DNA from: Butyrivibrio sp. AE3009 | Lineage (GTDB): Bacteria > Bacillota > Clostridia > Lachnospirales > Lachnospiraceae | NCBI RefSeq assembly: GCF_000420845.1 | Contig: NZ_ATVS01000026.1 | Span: 1 to 51,161 of the forward strand | DNA length: 51,161 bases | Direction: 5' to 3' | Shown here: positions 1 to 7,880 of the stretch, piece after piece | Position numbering within the stretch: position 1 is the first letter of the stretch | Layout of the letters: every line of letters begins with the position of its first letter | The notes under the pieces: model-generated | What the model was told of the DNA's origin: nothing | What the model saw: the letters and a program-made list of their open reading frames with translations, nothing else | The model's database searches: none | Position numbers and translations under genes: made by a program

Positions 1-118
1 AATATTGACAACTTAATATAGAAGAAACTTTTTTAAACTTGATTTAAGACGGCATGAGCTGTTTTAAATAAATAACTTACTAATACCATATAAAAAGGGA
101 GATGGAGGTAATTTGGTT

Positions 119-1567
119 ATGAAGAAAAAGTTACTTGGTATGATCCTTTCCGCAACAATGGTAGCAGGAATGCTTACCGCTTGCGGCGAGACAGCAGCAA
201 CACCTGCAGCAGAGACACCTGCAGCAGAGACACCCGCAGCAGAGACACCTGCAGCAGAGACACCTGCAGCAGAGACACCTGCAGCAGAGACACCTGCAAC
301 TGAGGAAGCAGCAGCTCCTGCAGCTGATGAGGGTAAGGTTCTCAACATTTCAGCTTGGAACGAAGAGTTCAAGTCACGTCTGACAGATCACTATCCCGGA
401 TACGAGGTAGTTGATGGAACAACCGGTAAGATCGGTGACGTTACAGTTAATTGGCTTATTACTCCTAACGAGGAGAACGCTTATCAGAACAGACTTGATG
501 AGCTCCTTCTTGCACAGGAATCAGCAGCAGCTGATGAGAAGGTTGACCTTTTCCTTGTAGAGGCTGACTACGCTGTTAAGTACACAGATACAGATTACAC
601 AATGCCTCTTGCAGATCTTGGCATCACAGCTGATGACCTCAAGGATCAGTATGCATATACTCAGGCAGTTGTAACAGATTCTAACGGAGTTCTTAAGGGA
701 TCTTCATGGCAGGGCTGCCCTGGTGTTATGATCTACAACAGAGCAATCGCTAAGGAAGTATTCGGAACTGACGAGCCTACTGAGATTCAGGCTAAGTTCT
801 CTGATTGGGATAAGTTCTTTGAGTCAGCCGGTGAGCTTGACAAGGCTGGTTACGATGTTATCTCTTCAACAGCTGATACATTCCGTGTATACCAGAACAA
901 TGCTAAGCTTCCTTGGGTAGACGGAAACAAGATCCAGGTTGATGACAACCTCATTAAGTGGGTTGAGGATTCCAAGAAGCTTGCTGATGCCGGCTACTGC
1001 AACACATGGGGCCAGTGGGGTGAGGACTGGAACAAGGGATTCTATCCTGAAGGAAAGGTATTCGCTTACTTTGGACCTGCTTGGCTTATCGACTTCTGTA
1101 TGGCAGCTGATGTAGAAGGTTCTGTTGCTCACGATGGCGGCTGGGCTGCTACAGAGGGACCTCAGGGCTTCTATTGGGGCGGTACATGGGTTTGCGCAGC
1201 AGCAGGCACAGACAACCCGACTCTTGTAGCTGACATCATCAGAAAGATGACATGCGATCCTGCAGTTATGAAGGACATCGTTCTTAAGGACAATGATTTC
1301 GTAAACAACAGACCTGTTATGGAAGAGCTTGCAAACGATACATCATACTCAAGTGCAGTTCTTGGTGGACAGAACGCTCTTAAGATGTTCTGCGCAGGCG
1401 CTGACAACATTGATATGGCTAACCTTACAGCTTATGACCAGGGTCTTCTTGGTGACTTCCAGACAGCTATGGGCGACTACATCAATGGCAACTATGCAAC
1501 AATTGATGAGGCTATGGAGCAGTTCTACACACTCGCACTTCAGAGATATCCTGAGCTTACAAGATAA
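119..1567 (+). CDS. Sugar ABC transporter substrate-binding lipoprotein
   Basis: This is the extracellular solute-binding lipoprotein of a carbohydrate importer. A lipoprotein signal peptide is visible (Lys-rich start, hydrophobic core, lipobox LTAC with Cys22), followed by a Glu-Thr-Pro-Ala-Ala repeat linker to about residue 65 and then a family-1-type binding domain to residue 482. The two permease genes downstream support the role; no ATPase gene is present, so a shared MsmK-like ATPase elsewhere is inferred. I chose ATG 119, which lies 10 bases after GGAGG at 104-108. A TTG at 113 in the same frame lies only 4 bases from that site. Codon use is strongly biased, as in highly expressed genes. 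The sugar cannot be told from the sequence. Confidence 0.9.
   Translation: MKKKLLGMILSATMVAGMLTACGETAATPAAETPAAETPAAETPAAETPAAETPAAETPATEEAAAPAADEGKVLNISAWNEEFKSRLTDHYPGYEVVDGTTGKIGDVTVNWLITPNEENAYQNRLDELLLAQESAAADEKVDLFLVEADYAVKYTDTDYTMPLADLGITADDLKDQYAYTQAVVTDSNGVLKGSSWQGCPGVMIYNRAIAKEVFGTDEPTEIQAKFSDWDKFFESAGELDKAGYDVISSTADTFRVYQNNAKLPWVDGNKIQVDDNLIKWVEDSKKLADAGYCNTWGQWGEDWNKGFYPEGKVFAYFGPAWLIDFCMAADVEGSVAHDGGWAATEGPQGFYWGGTWVCAAAGTDNPTLVADIIRKMTCDPAVMKDIVLKDNDFVNNRPVMEELANDTSYSSAVLGGQNALKMFCAGADNIDMANLTAYDQGLLGDFQTAMGDYINGNYATIDEAMEQFYTLALQRYPELTR
200..304 (+). repeat. 15-bp tandem repeat, 7 copies, encoding ETPAA
   Basis: Seven in-frame copies of ACACCTGCAGCAGAG lie head to tail. The third has one silent change and the last is diverged. 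They encode the flexible linker between the lipid anchor and the binding domain of the sugar-binding protein. Each unit is a multiple of three, so copy-number change would alter linker length without a frameshift. Confidence 0.95.
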
Positions 1568-1596
1568 TTTTGTATAGTATCACTACTCAGTGAACA

Positions 1597-1640
1597 AATT
1601 GCCTGCCGGTAATACTGCCGGCAGGCAATTCTTTAAAAAA
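1597..1640 (+). terminator. Hairpin between binding protein and permease genes
   Basis: A 13-bp perfect stem (1597-1609 with 1618-1630) has an 8-base loop and is followed by CTTT. The T run is weak. A hairpin here often stabilises or partly terminates transcripts so that the binding protein is made in excess over the permeases; that role is inferred. Confidence 0.7.
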
Positions 1641-1705
1641 CGCTTGAAATTCTTAAAAATAAAAGAGTAAAGAGTGAAGAGTAAATATTCGCGGAGGTAG
1701 AGAGT

Positions 1706-2623
1706 ATGGACAAGAAAAAGTCCACTTCTAACGTGGTTAAGTTTAACAGATGGGGATACATCTTTCTTATACCATTCTTTGTTACATATATCATTTTCAG
1801 CTTGATTCCGTTATGTTCAACAATCTATAACAGTTTCTTCGAAAATTATCGTTCCGGACTTAAGCAGATCGGACCTAATCCTGTTGGAATTCAGAACTAT
1901 GTTAATCTGCTTTCATCACCGGAAATTTGGAAATACTTAGGAAATACGCTTATCATGTGGGTTGGTGGTTTTATCCCCCAGATCGTGATAGCGCTTTTGC
2001 TTGCTTACTGGTTCTCAGATCCTTCTCTTAGACTTAAGGGTCAGAGATTCTTCAAGACAGTTATCTACATGCCTAACCTTATCATGGCATCAGCTTTTTC
2101 AATGTTATTCTTTGCACTGTTCTCAGACAGTGGCCCGGTTAACCAGATTCTTCTTAGCATCCATGTACTTAAGGAACCCTTCAAGTTCTTCCAGTACGTT
2201 GTAGCTTCAAGAATTCTTGTTATGCTTATGAACTTCCTTATGTGGTTTGGTAATACCACCATCCTTCTTATGGCAGGTATGCTTGGTATTGACTCATCAC
2301 TTTATGAGGCAGCGCAGGTGGACGGCGCAACTTCTTCACAGGTATTCTTCAAAATTACAATGCCTATTCTTCGTCCCATCTTCGTATATGTGCTGATCAC
2401 ATCACTTATCGGTGGTCTGCAGATGTTCGATGTTCCTCAGATCCTGACAAACGGTCGTGGTAATCCGACAGATTCCCTGACCACAGTTATCATGTTGCTG
2501 AACCGTTACCTTACAAGTAAGGACGTTGGCCGTGGTGGTGCATTGTCAGTATTCATGTTTGTAGTAACTGGTATTCTGAGTCTTCTCGTATTCAGAATGA
2601 ACAGTTCCAAAGAAAAGAATTGA
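1706..2623 (+). CDS. Sugar ABC transporter permease, MalF/UgpA type
   Basis: This is an integral membrane permease of a carbohydrate importer, 305 residues. About six hydrophobic segments are visible. The permease signature for ATPase contact, EAAQVDGA, lies near residue 200 and is followed by ITMPILRPI. The start ATG has GCGGAGGT upstream. The second permease starts 13 bases after the stop, so the two are surely co-transcribed. The size and order (first permease after the binding protein) fit the MalF/UgpA half of a heterodimeric pore. The substrate is unknown. Confidence 0.92.
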   Translation: MDKKKSTSNVVKFNRWGYIFLIPFFVTYIIFSLIPLCSTIYNSFFENYRSGLKQIGPNPVGIQNYVNLLSSPEIWKYLGNTLIMWVGGFIPQIVIALLLAYWFSDPSLRLKGQRFFKTVIYMPNLIMASAFSMLFFALFSDSGPVNQILLSIHVLKEPFKFFQYVVASRILVMLMNFLMWFGNTTILLMAGMLGIDSSLYEAAQVDGATSSQVFFKITMPILRPIFVYVLITSLIGGLQMFDVPQILTNGRGNPTDSLTTVIMLLNRYLTSKDVGRGGALSVFMFVVTGILSLLVFRMNSSKEKN

Positions 2624-2636
2624 GGAGGACAGTGGG

Positions 2637-3500
2637 ATGAATAATGATACTAAAATGAAATCTCATGGCGTGCCAATTGGAGTCAGAAGAATCATTGCAT
2701 ATGTGGTTCTGGTTTTCTTCTCATTCCTTTGCCTTATTTGGTTTTATATTTTGCTTATTAACTCAACAAGATCACATTCAGAGATGACACTTGGATTTAC
2801 AGTTTTACCAAGTACCCATCTGTTGGATAACTGGCACAGCCTTATTACCGGAACGATTCCTATCGCAAAAGGCTTCCTGAACAGTATTACTGTTTCAGTT
2901 TGTACAGCAGTTTTGTGTACATATTTCTCAGCTATGACAGCCTATGCGATCTTTACTTACAGATTCAAGGGCAGACAGGCAATCGCGACCTTCATCCTGG
3001 CAATCATGATGATTCCCGGACAGGTTACAGCACTTGGTTTCCTGCAGTTGATCAACAAGATCGGACTTGATGATTCCATCATTCCTCTGATCATACCTGC
3101 AATTGCTTCTCCCGTTACTTACTTCTATCTGAAGCAGTACATGGAGAGTAACCTGCCTCTTTCTCTTGTTGAGGCTGCCAGAATCGACGGATCAGGCGAG
3201 TTCCGTACTTTTAACACAATTATTTTGCCGCTTATTAAGCCCGCTATCAGCGTACAGATGATCTTCAGTTTTGTAGGAAGCTGGAATAACTACTTCACAC
3301 CTGCTCTGATCCTTCATACAGATGCTAAGAAGACACTTCCTGTTATGATCGCTCAGCTGCGTGGTGCTGACTGGCTTAGATTTGATATGGGACAGATTTA
3401 TATCATGATAGCAGCATCTATTTTCCCTGTTATCGTTGTATATCTTATTCTTTCCAAGTATATAGTAGGTGGAGTATCAGCCGGAGCAGTTAAGGGTTGA
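2637..3500 (+). CDS. Sugar ABC transporter permease, MalG/UgpE type
   Basis: This is the second permease of the sugar importer, 287 residues with about six membrane segments. The EAA loop VEAARIDGSGEF lies near residue 179, and IILPLIKPAI follows it. It starts 13 bases after the first permease, with GAGGAGG upstream. The MalG/UgpE assignment rests on length, loop sequence and gene order. Together with the binding protein and an ATPase encoded elsewhere it would form a complete importer. Confidence 0.92.
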   Translation: MNNDTKMKSHGVPIGVRRIIAYVVLVFFSFLCLIWFYILLINSTRSHSEMTLGFTVLPSTHLLDNWHSLITGTIPIAKGFLNSITVSVCTAVLCTYFSAMTAYAIFTYRFKGRQAIATFILAIMMIPGQVTALGFLQLINKIGLDDSIIPLIIPAIASPVTYFYLKQYMESNLPLSLVEAARIDGSGEFRTFNTIILPLIKPAISVQMIFSFVGSWNNYFTPALILHTDAKKTLPVMIAQLRGADWLRFDMGQIYIMIAASIFPVIVVYLILSKYIVGGVSAGAVKG

Positions 3501-3553
3501 TTATTCTATAAACCTCCTATTTTACTCTTTCCTTTTATAAGCGCTTTTAGAAG

Positions 3554-3585
3554 AACCATGACGTTCCCCGACGCCATGGTTTTTC
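3554..3585 (+). terminator. Rho-independent terminator of the sugar ABC genes
   Basis: AACCATGACGT at 3554-3564 pairs with ACGCCATGGTT around a short loop with one wobble, and is followed by a T run at 3580-3584. It closes the transporter operon. Confidence 0.75.
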
Positions 3586-3702
3586 GCTGTTTAGACACCG
3601 TTTTTTCACTTTTTTGGGTATAGTAAATCACTGTAATTTGTGTTATTGTTTTGGAGGTTGGGAAAAAGGATCACCAAGATCCCGGAGTTTTTAGGAGGAA
3701 GT

Positions 3703-5046
3703 ATGAGACGAATCAAATGTATTCTAGTGATGATTATGGCGATCATCTGTCTTGTGGGATGTGGAAAATACGAAGCCGCCATGCAGGTTAACGAAGATGG
3801 AACAGGATCAATTGCAGTCCTGTATGCTATTAACCCTGACAAGATGCGGGAAAATGGTATGGATCCCAGTAAGTACAATATGGATTCAATTACAGAAGAG
3901 CTTGAGGACAGAGGTTTTACAGTAGAAGATTATAATGAGGACGGCTGTGAAGGTTTTGTTGTAAGTGCAGCCAATGTTGACCTCAATCAGGCGTTTAACA
4001 ATATGTGTGTTGAAGGCTCGGGAATGGAACTGGTAGGATTTAATCCGGGCAATTTCCAGTTCAATCGTAGCGGCAATGAGTGTACCATCGACTGGTATTT
4101 CTATAATACTGATTCCACCAGTACAGAGAAAATTGAAGTAATGCGACAGAGCATCGAAGGTGCCGGCGGAACAGCGAGGGTTACAATGTATTTCCCTTCT
4201 GAACCGATAGAACATGATGCACCAATGACATCTGACGGTGGAACAGTTCTTCAGTGGAATATTCTTGATCTTGGTTCCGATCAGTCATTACATGTAAGAT
4301 ATAGAACAGACGGATCTTCATCTGCGGCACCCCAAGGACAGGGCGGTGGTCAGGGTGGTAGCCAGGGCGGTGGCCAAGGCGGCGGCCAGGGCGGCACAGG
4401 ATCATCCGGTTCACAGGGTAACCAGGGAGGTGGTACTATTATCAGTTTAGGTTTAATTCTTCAGATTTTGGGCGCTGCAGCAGTAGCGGGAACAGGCTTT
4501 TATCTCTACTTCACTTATAGAAAGAGAGAGAAGATTGCCGAGATGTATGAAGATTACAACGGAGGAATTGTGAATCCTCTTAATATGAATAAAATGGGCA
4601 TTCAGCCCCAGCAGTTTTCCAATGGCCCTCAGATGCCTGGAATGGGACAGAAGCAAACAGGCTTTGGCGGACCCGCTGGTATGAACGGAATTAATAATAC
4701 AATGAATAATGGTATGCCGGGAATGAATGGACAGATGGGTGGAATGAATGCTTCATCACCTATGGGAATGAATGCCGGAATGGGTAATAATGCAGGAATG
4801 CAGAATAGTCAGTGGAGTCCCAGAATGAATCAGCAGACTTCTATGGGCGGTATGAACCAGCAGAATCCAATGAATGGCATGAACCAGATGAATGGTATGA
4901 ATCAGAATCAGTCCACAGGAGCTGCGTGGACACCTCAGGGTGCTCAGCCTATGCAGCAGATGCCCGGTATGCAGGCTCAGGCTACTGATTTTGCACAGAG
5001 TGCTCCTTCAGTTACCTCAACTCCCGATTGGGGCGTTAACAATTAA
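3703..5046 (+). CDS. LppM-like membrane lipoprotein with Met/Asn/Gly-rich tail
   Basis: This is a predicted lipoprotein of 447 residues with an unknown role. A lipobox LVGC (Cys20) follows a short signal peptide. Residues 21 to about 205 resemble the LppM/DUF3153-type extracytoplasmic domain (motif VNEDGTG near the mature N-terminus); this is a recollection of the family, not a search result. Then come a Gly/Gln/Ser-rich linker (about 206-243), one membrane helix (about 245-272) with a KRE-rich cytoplasmic edge, and a low-complexity Met/Asn/Gly/Gln tail to the end. ATG 3703 is chosen because AGGAGGA sits just upstream and the signal peptide begins there; an upstream in-frame start at 3640 would spoil it. 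It stands alone between two terminators. Confidence 0.8.
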   Translation: MRRIKCILVMIMAIICLVGCGKYEAAMQVNEDGTGSIAVLYAINPDKMRENGMDPSKYNMDSITEELEDRGFTVEDYNEDGCEGFVVSAANVDLNQAFNNMCVEGSGMELVGFNPGNFQFNRSGNECTIDWYFYNTDSTSTEKIEVMRQSIEGAGGTARVTMYFPSEPIEHDAPMTSDGGTVLQWNILDLGSDQSLHVRYRTDGSSSAAPQGQGGGQGGSQGGGQGGGQGGTGSSGSQGNQGGGTIISLGLILQILGAAAVAGTGFYLYFTYRKREKIAEMYEDYNGGIVNPLNMNKMGIQPQQFSNGPQMPGMGQKQTGFGGPAGMNGINNTMNNGMPGMNGQMGGMNASSPMGMNAGMGNNAGMQNSQWSPRMNQQTSMGGMNQQNPMNGMNQMNGMNQNQSTGAAWTPQGAQPMQQMPGMQAQATDFAQSAPSVTSTPDWGVNN

Positions 5047-5070
5047 ATAATAGCCTATAAGGACATAAAA

Positions 5071-5105
5071 AAGGCCGTTGCAGATATGATAACTGCAACG
5101 GCCTT
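5071..5105. terminator. Bidirectional terminator between convergent genes
   Basis: A 13-bp perfect stem (5071-5083 with 5093-5105) has an A run on the left and a T-rich stretch on the right. It would stop the lipoprotein gene on the plus strand and the XRE regulator gene on the minus strand. Confidence 0.85.
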
Positions 5106-5128
5106 AATAATTTTATTTACCAAAAGAA

Positions 5129-5638
5129 TTATTTCTTCATAAGCTGGTCGAGCTTATCCTTATCAAGCTTGCCCTGAGCGATGGTATTGGCTACCCAGAT
5201 CTTCAGAGATTCAACGGTTGAATCGATCTGATCGAGATTCTTCTGGATATCGGCAAAGTCTGAAAGTTCGTCATCGGATACTATTCCGTCTGCTGTGATG
5301 TCAATAAGACGGTTCTTCTGATTCTCGAGAGAATTCAGTGATGAGAGCATACCAAGAACGATCTCTGAAAGAGATGAGAGCCTGGCCTCAGGAACTGAAG
5401 TACGTCCGATAGCGCACTCGTGAGTACAATAGTAGTTACAAAGCTCCGGCTTCTTGTAGGCCTTAGCCATTGAAACAACATCCTCCGGATAGATGCTGGT
5501 CTTACCTGTTTCCATTTTTTCAAGAGAACTGTCGCTTATTCCTCCGAGGAGTTCGCTGGCCTGGGCTCTTGTAAGTCCTGCCTGTTCCCTGCTCTCAAAA
5601 AAGATATTCTTATCTTCTCTGATTGATCTTTTCCCCAT
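5129..5638 (-). CDS. XRE-type helix-turn-helix regulator
   Basis: This is a DNA-binding protein of 169 residues. An XRE-like helix-turn-helix is visible in the N-terminal third (REQAGLTRAQASELLGGIS, then SSLEKMETGK). A Cys-rich stretch, CNYYCTHECAIG, follows at about residues 67-78 and could bind metal or sense redox state. The C-terminal half is helical with heptad-like Leu/Ile spacing. ATG 5638 is chosen because AGGAGG lies 6 bases upstream; an in-frame start at 5659 lies before the ribosome site. It is a single-gene unit convergent with the lipoprotein gene. Its targets are unknown. Confidence 0.8.
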   Translation of the reverse strand: MGKRSIREDKNIFFESREQAGLTRAQASELLGGISDSSLEKMETGKTSIYPEDVVSMAKAYKKPELCNYYCTHECAIGRTSVPEARLSSLSEIVLGMLSSLNSLENQKNRLIDITADGIVSDDELSDFADIQKNLDQIDSTVESLKIWVANTIAQGKLDKDKLDQLMKK

Positions 5639-6060
5639 GATACACCTCCTAAAACACATAAATACTTGTATAACGAAATAATACTGATAAATCCCCTCTA
5701 ATGGAAAAATAAATACGCTTTATTCGCCAACGTACTTATTTAAACATATAAAGACAAAACTTACAATATTATTATCAAAAGAAACGCAAACAATACAAAA
5801 ACTCTCCTTATTCTCTCTCTGTCTACGGTTTCTTTTGATAGCCAGTATATGTGGTGTTCCATATTTTATAATGTAAAAAAGCTGTATGCCGCATCCGCCA
5901 TACAGTTTTTTTCGTTGCAGAAAAAAGTATTCTTGGCAATGTTACCAAAGGGATTTGGAAAAGGACTTCAATATTTATAGAAATTACCGCTTGCCTTCAT
6001 GACTTTAGTGTGTTAAACTCTTTCAGGTGAACACAAATGTCCGTGGAGGAAAAACATTAA
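5639..6060 (+). other. Gene-free gap with hairpins, possible small RNA
   Basis: No credible gene was found in this AT-rich gap. It holds the upstream region of the XRE gene, a 12-bp inverted repeat (5774-5785 with 5828-5839), and a terminator-like hairpin at 5882-5912. The upstream region and ribosome site (GGAGG near 6045) of the ACT-domain gene lie at its right end. Confidence 0.5.
5882..5912 (+). terminator. Orphan terminator hairpin
   Basis: CTGTATG (5882-5888) pairs with CATACAG (5899-5905), followed by seven T at 5906-5912 and preceded by an A run. No gene on the plus strand lies upstream within reach except the already terminated lipoprotein gene, so it may end a short untranslated RNA. 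Confidence 0.6.
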
Positions 6061-6516
6061 ATGCAACAGGACTCAGGTTACTATGTAATCAGAAAACAGG
6101 CGGTGCCGGAGGTACTTCTCAAGGTCGTTGAGGCTAAGAAGCTTCTGGAGTCCGGGAAGGTCAAGACGGTGAATGATGCCGTGGCATTCCTTGGAATCAG
6201 CCGCAGTTCTTTTTATAAATACAGAGATGATATCTATGAGTTCCACGACAGTCTTCAGGGGACGACCCTTACTCTTACATTCCAGATGAATGATGAGGTG
6301 GGACTTCTTTCATTTGTACTTAATCTTATAGCAGAGTTCGGTGCTAATATTCTTACGATTCATCAGTCAATTCCACTGAACGGGGTGGCATCAATATCCA
6401 TTACGATACAGGTACTTCCCACCACCAGGGATATCATGGACATGATAACTCTCATGGAGGCCAAGGAAGGTGTACACAAGGTTCACATTACGGGACGAAG
6501 CGCATCGATTTCGTAA
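6061..6516 (+). CDS. ACT-domain regulatory protein, UPF0735/PheB type
   Basis: This is a small amino-acid-sensing protein of 151 residues. The N-terminal part carries a helix-turn-helix-like segment (VNDAVAFLGISRSSFYKYRDDI, about residues 38-60). Residues 72-148 fit an ACT domain (LTFQMNDEVGLLSFVLNLIAEFGANILT). This architecture matches the UPF0735 ACT family, often next to homoserine dehydrogenase in Firmicutes. The homoserine dehydrogenase gene follows 57 bases downstream with no terminator between, so they are probably one operon. A role in sensing threonine-pathway amino acids is inferred. GGAGG lies about 12 bases before ATG. Confidence 0.88.
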   Translation: MQQDSGYYVIRKQAVPEVLLKVVEAKKLLESGKVKTVNDAVAFLGISRSSFYKYRDDIYEFHDSLQGTTLTLTFQMNDEVGLLSFVLNLIAEFGANILTIHQSIPLNGVASISITIQVLPTTRDIMDMITLMEAKEGVHKVHITGRSASIS

Positions 6517-6573
6517 TGCGGACAATAAGTTATGAATTATGTTTTAATTATATTATAAAAGTTGGAGGTCATG

Positions 6574-7782
6574 ATGGCAAAGATAGCGGTTTTGGGATAC
6601 GGAACAGTTGGAAGCGGAGTGGTTAACGTGCTTGATACCAACGCAGAGGATGTGAAGCTCAGCGCAGGTGAAGCAGTTGAAGTTAAATACATTCTGGACC
6701 TTAGGGATTTCCCCGGGGACAAGCATGAGGCACAGGTTGTACATGATATCGAGATTATCTTAAATGACCCTGAGGTAGAGGTTATCTGTGAGACTATGGG
6801 TGGTCTTGAGCCTGCCTTCACTTTTGAGAAGAGAGCCCTTGAGAAGGGTAAGAGCGTATGTACCTCCAACAAGGAGCTGGTGGCAGCCCACGGCCCTGAG
6901 CTGGTGGAGCTTGCAAGACAGCATGGTGTCAGCTACCTGTTTGAAGCCAGCGTAGGCGGCGGAATACCGGTTCTTCGCAGCATCAACGATTCTCTTAAGC
7001 ATGAGAAGATCGATGCAATCACAGGTATCCTTAACGGAACCACCAACTATATCTTAACCAAGATGGACAAAGAGGGCGCCGACTTTGATACAGTCCTTAA
7101 GGACGCTCAGGATAAGGGATATGCAGAGAGAAATCCCGAGGCTGATGTTGAAGGCTATGATGCCTGCAGGAAGATCGCGATCCTGGCCAGCCTTATGAGT
7201 GGCAAGCACGTTCAGTACGAGGATATTTATACCGAGGGTATTTCCAAGATAAACACAGCAGATTTTGCTTATGCCAGAAGCCTTAATATGGCTATCAAGC
7301 TCCTTGGAATGTGCAAGAAGAATTCGACCGGTTTCTACACAATGGTTGCACCTTTCCTTATTCCGATGGAGAATTCTCTTGCCAATGTAAACGGCGTATT
7401 CAACGCAATCAATGTTCATGGCAATATGCTGGGCGATGTAATGTTCTACGGCAAGGGAGCAGGCAAGAATGCCACAGCAAGTGCAGTAGTAGCTGACGTG
7501 ATTGATATTCTCAAACACAGAGGAAGACATATCGCAGTTAACATGAATGCAGAGAAGGCAGATCTTGCTCCCAAGGACAGCGCAGTTCGTCAGTTCTTCG
7601 TAAGAGTTCCCGAGAATGAGAAGGACAAGCTCTTTGACATCTTCGGACCTGAGATCGATATCGTGAAGGCTCCCGAGGTTCAGGGTGAGGTTGCGGTTAT
7701 TACGGACCTTATTTCCGAGAAAGACTTCGAAGAGAAGCTTAAGAAACTTGATGAGGTCAAGGGATACTTAAGGCTTTTTTGA
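6574..7782 (+). CDS. hom: Homoserine dehydrogenase
   Basis: The enzyme reduces aspartate semialdehyde to homoserine, the branch point to threonine and methionine. The 402-residue protein begins with the nucleotide-binding motif GYGTVGSG (residues 8-15). The catalytic-domain signature is clear (VGGGIPVLRSI, GILNGTTNYILTKM, NPEADVEGYDACRK). The C-terminal part to residue 402 fits a short ACT-like regulatory domain. I chose the second of two adjacent ATGs (6574), 5 bases after GGAGG at 6564-6568; the first ATG (6571) is too close, and the TTG at 6562 precedes the site. The aspartate kinase gene follows, so the first and third steps of the pathway are together. Confidence 0.96.
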   Translation: MAKIAVLGYGTVGSGVVNVLDTNAEDVKLSAGEAVEVKYILDLRDFPGDKHEAQVVHDIEIILNDPEVEVICETMGGLEPAFTFEKRALEKGKSVCTSNKELVAAHGPELVELARQHGVSYLFEASVGGGIPVLRSINDSLKHEKIDAITGILNGTTNYILTKMDKEGADFDTVLKDAQDKGYAERNPEADVEGYDACRKIAILASLMSGKHVQYEDIYTEGISKINTADFAYARSLNMAIKLLGMCKKNSTGFYTMVAPFLIPMENSLANVNGVFNAINVHGNMLGDVMFYGKGAGKNATASAVVADVIDILKHRGRHIAVNMNAEKADLAPKDSAVRQFFVRVPENEKDKLFDIFGPEIDIVKAPEVQGEVAVITDLISEKDFEEKLKKLDEVKGYLRLF

Positions 7783-7806
7783 CAGACAGATTACATTGAG
7801 GCTCGA

Positions 7807-7848
7807 TTATAGAGGCTTAGTTACAGAGATTTAGTTATAGAGGTTTAG
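7807..7848 (+). repeat. 14-bp tandem repeat, three copies
   Basis: Three consecutive 14-mers of the form TTAYAGAGRYTTAG lie between hom and the aspartate kinase gene. Each copy is the same length with two to three changes. No hairpin or T run is seen in this 98-base gap, so read-through from hom into the kinase gene is expected. Confidence 0.85.
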
Positions 7849-7880
7849 CTAATAAAAAAAAGAAAAAGGAAAAATAGGCG

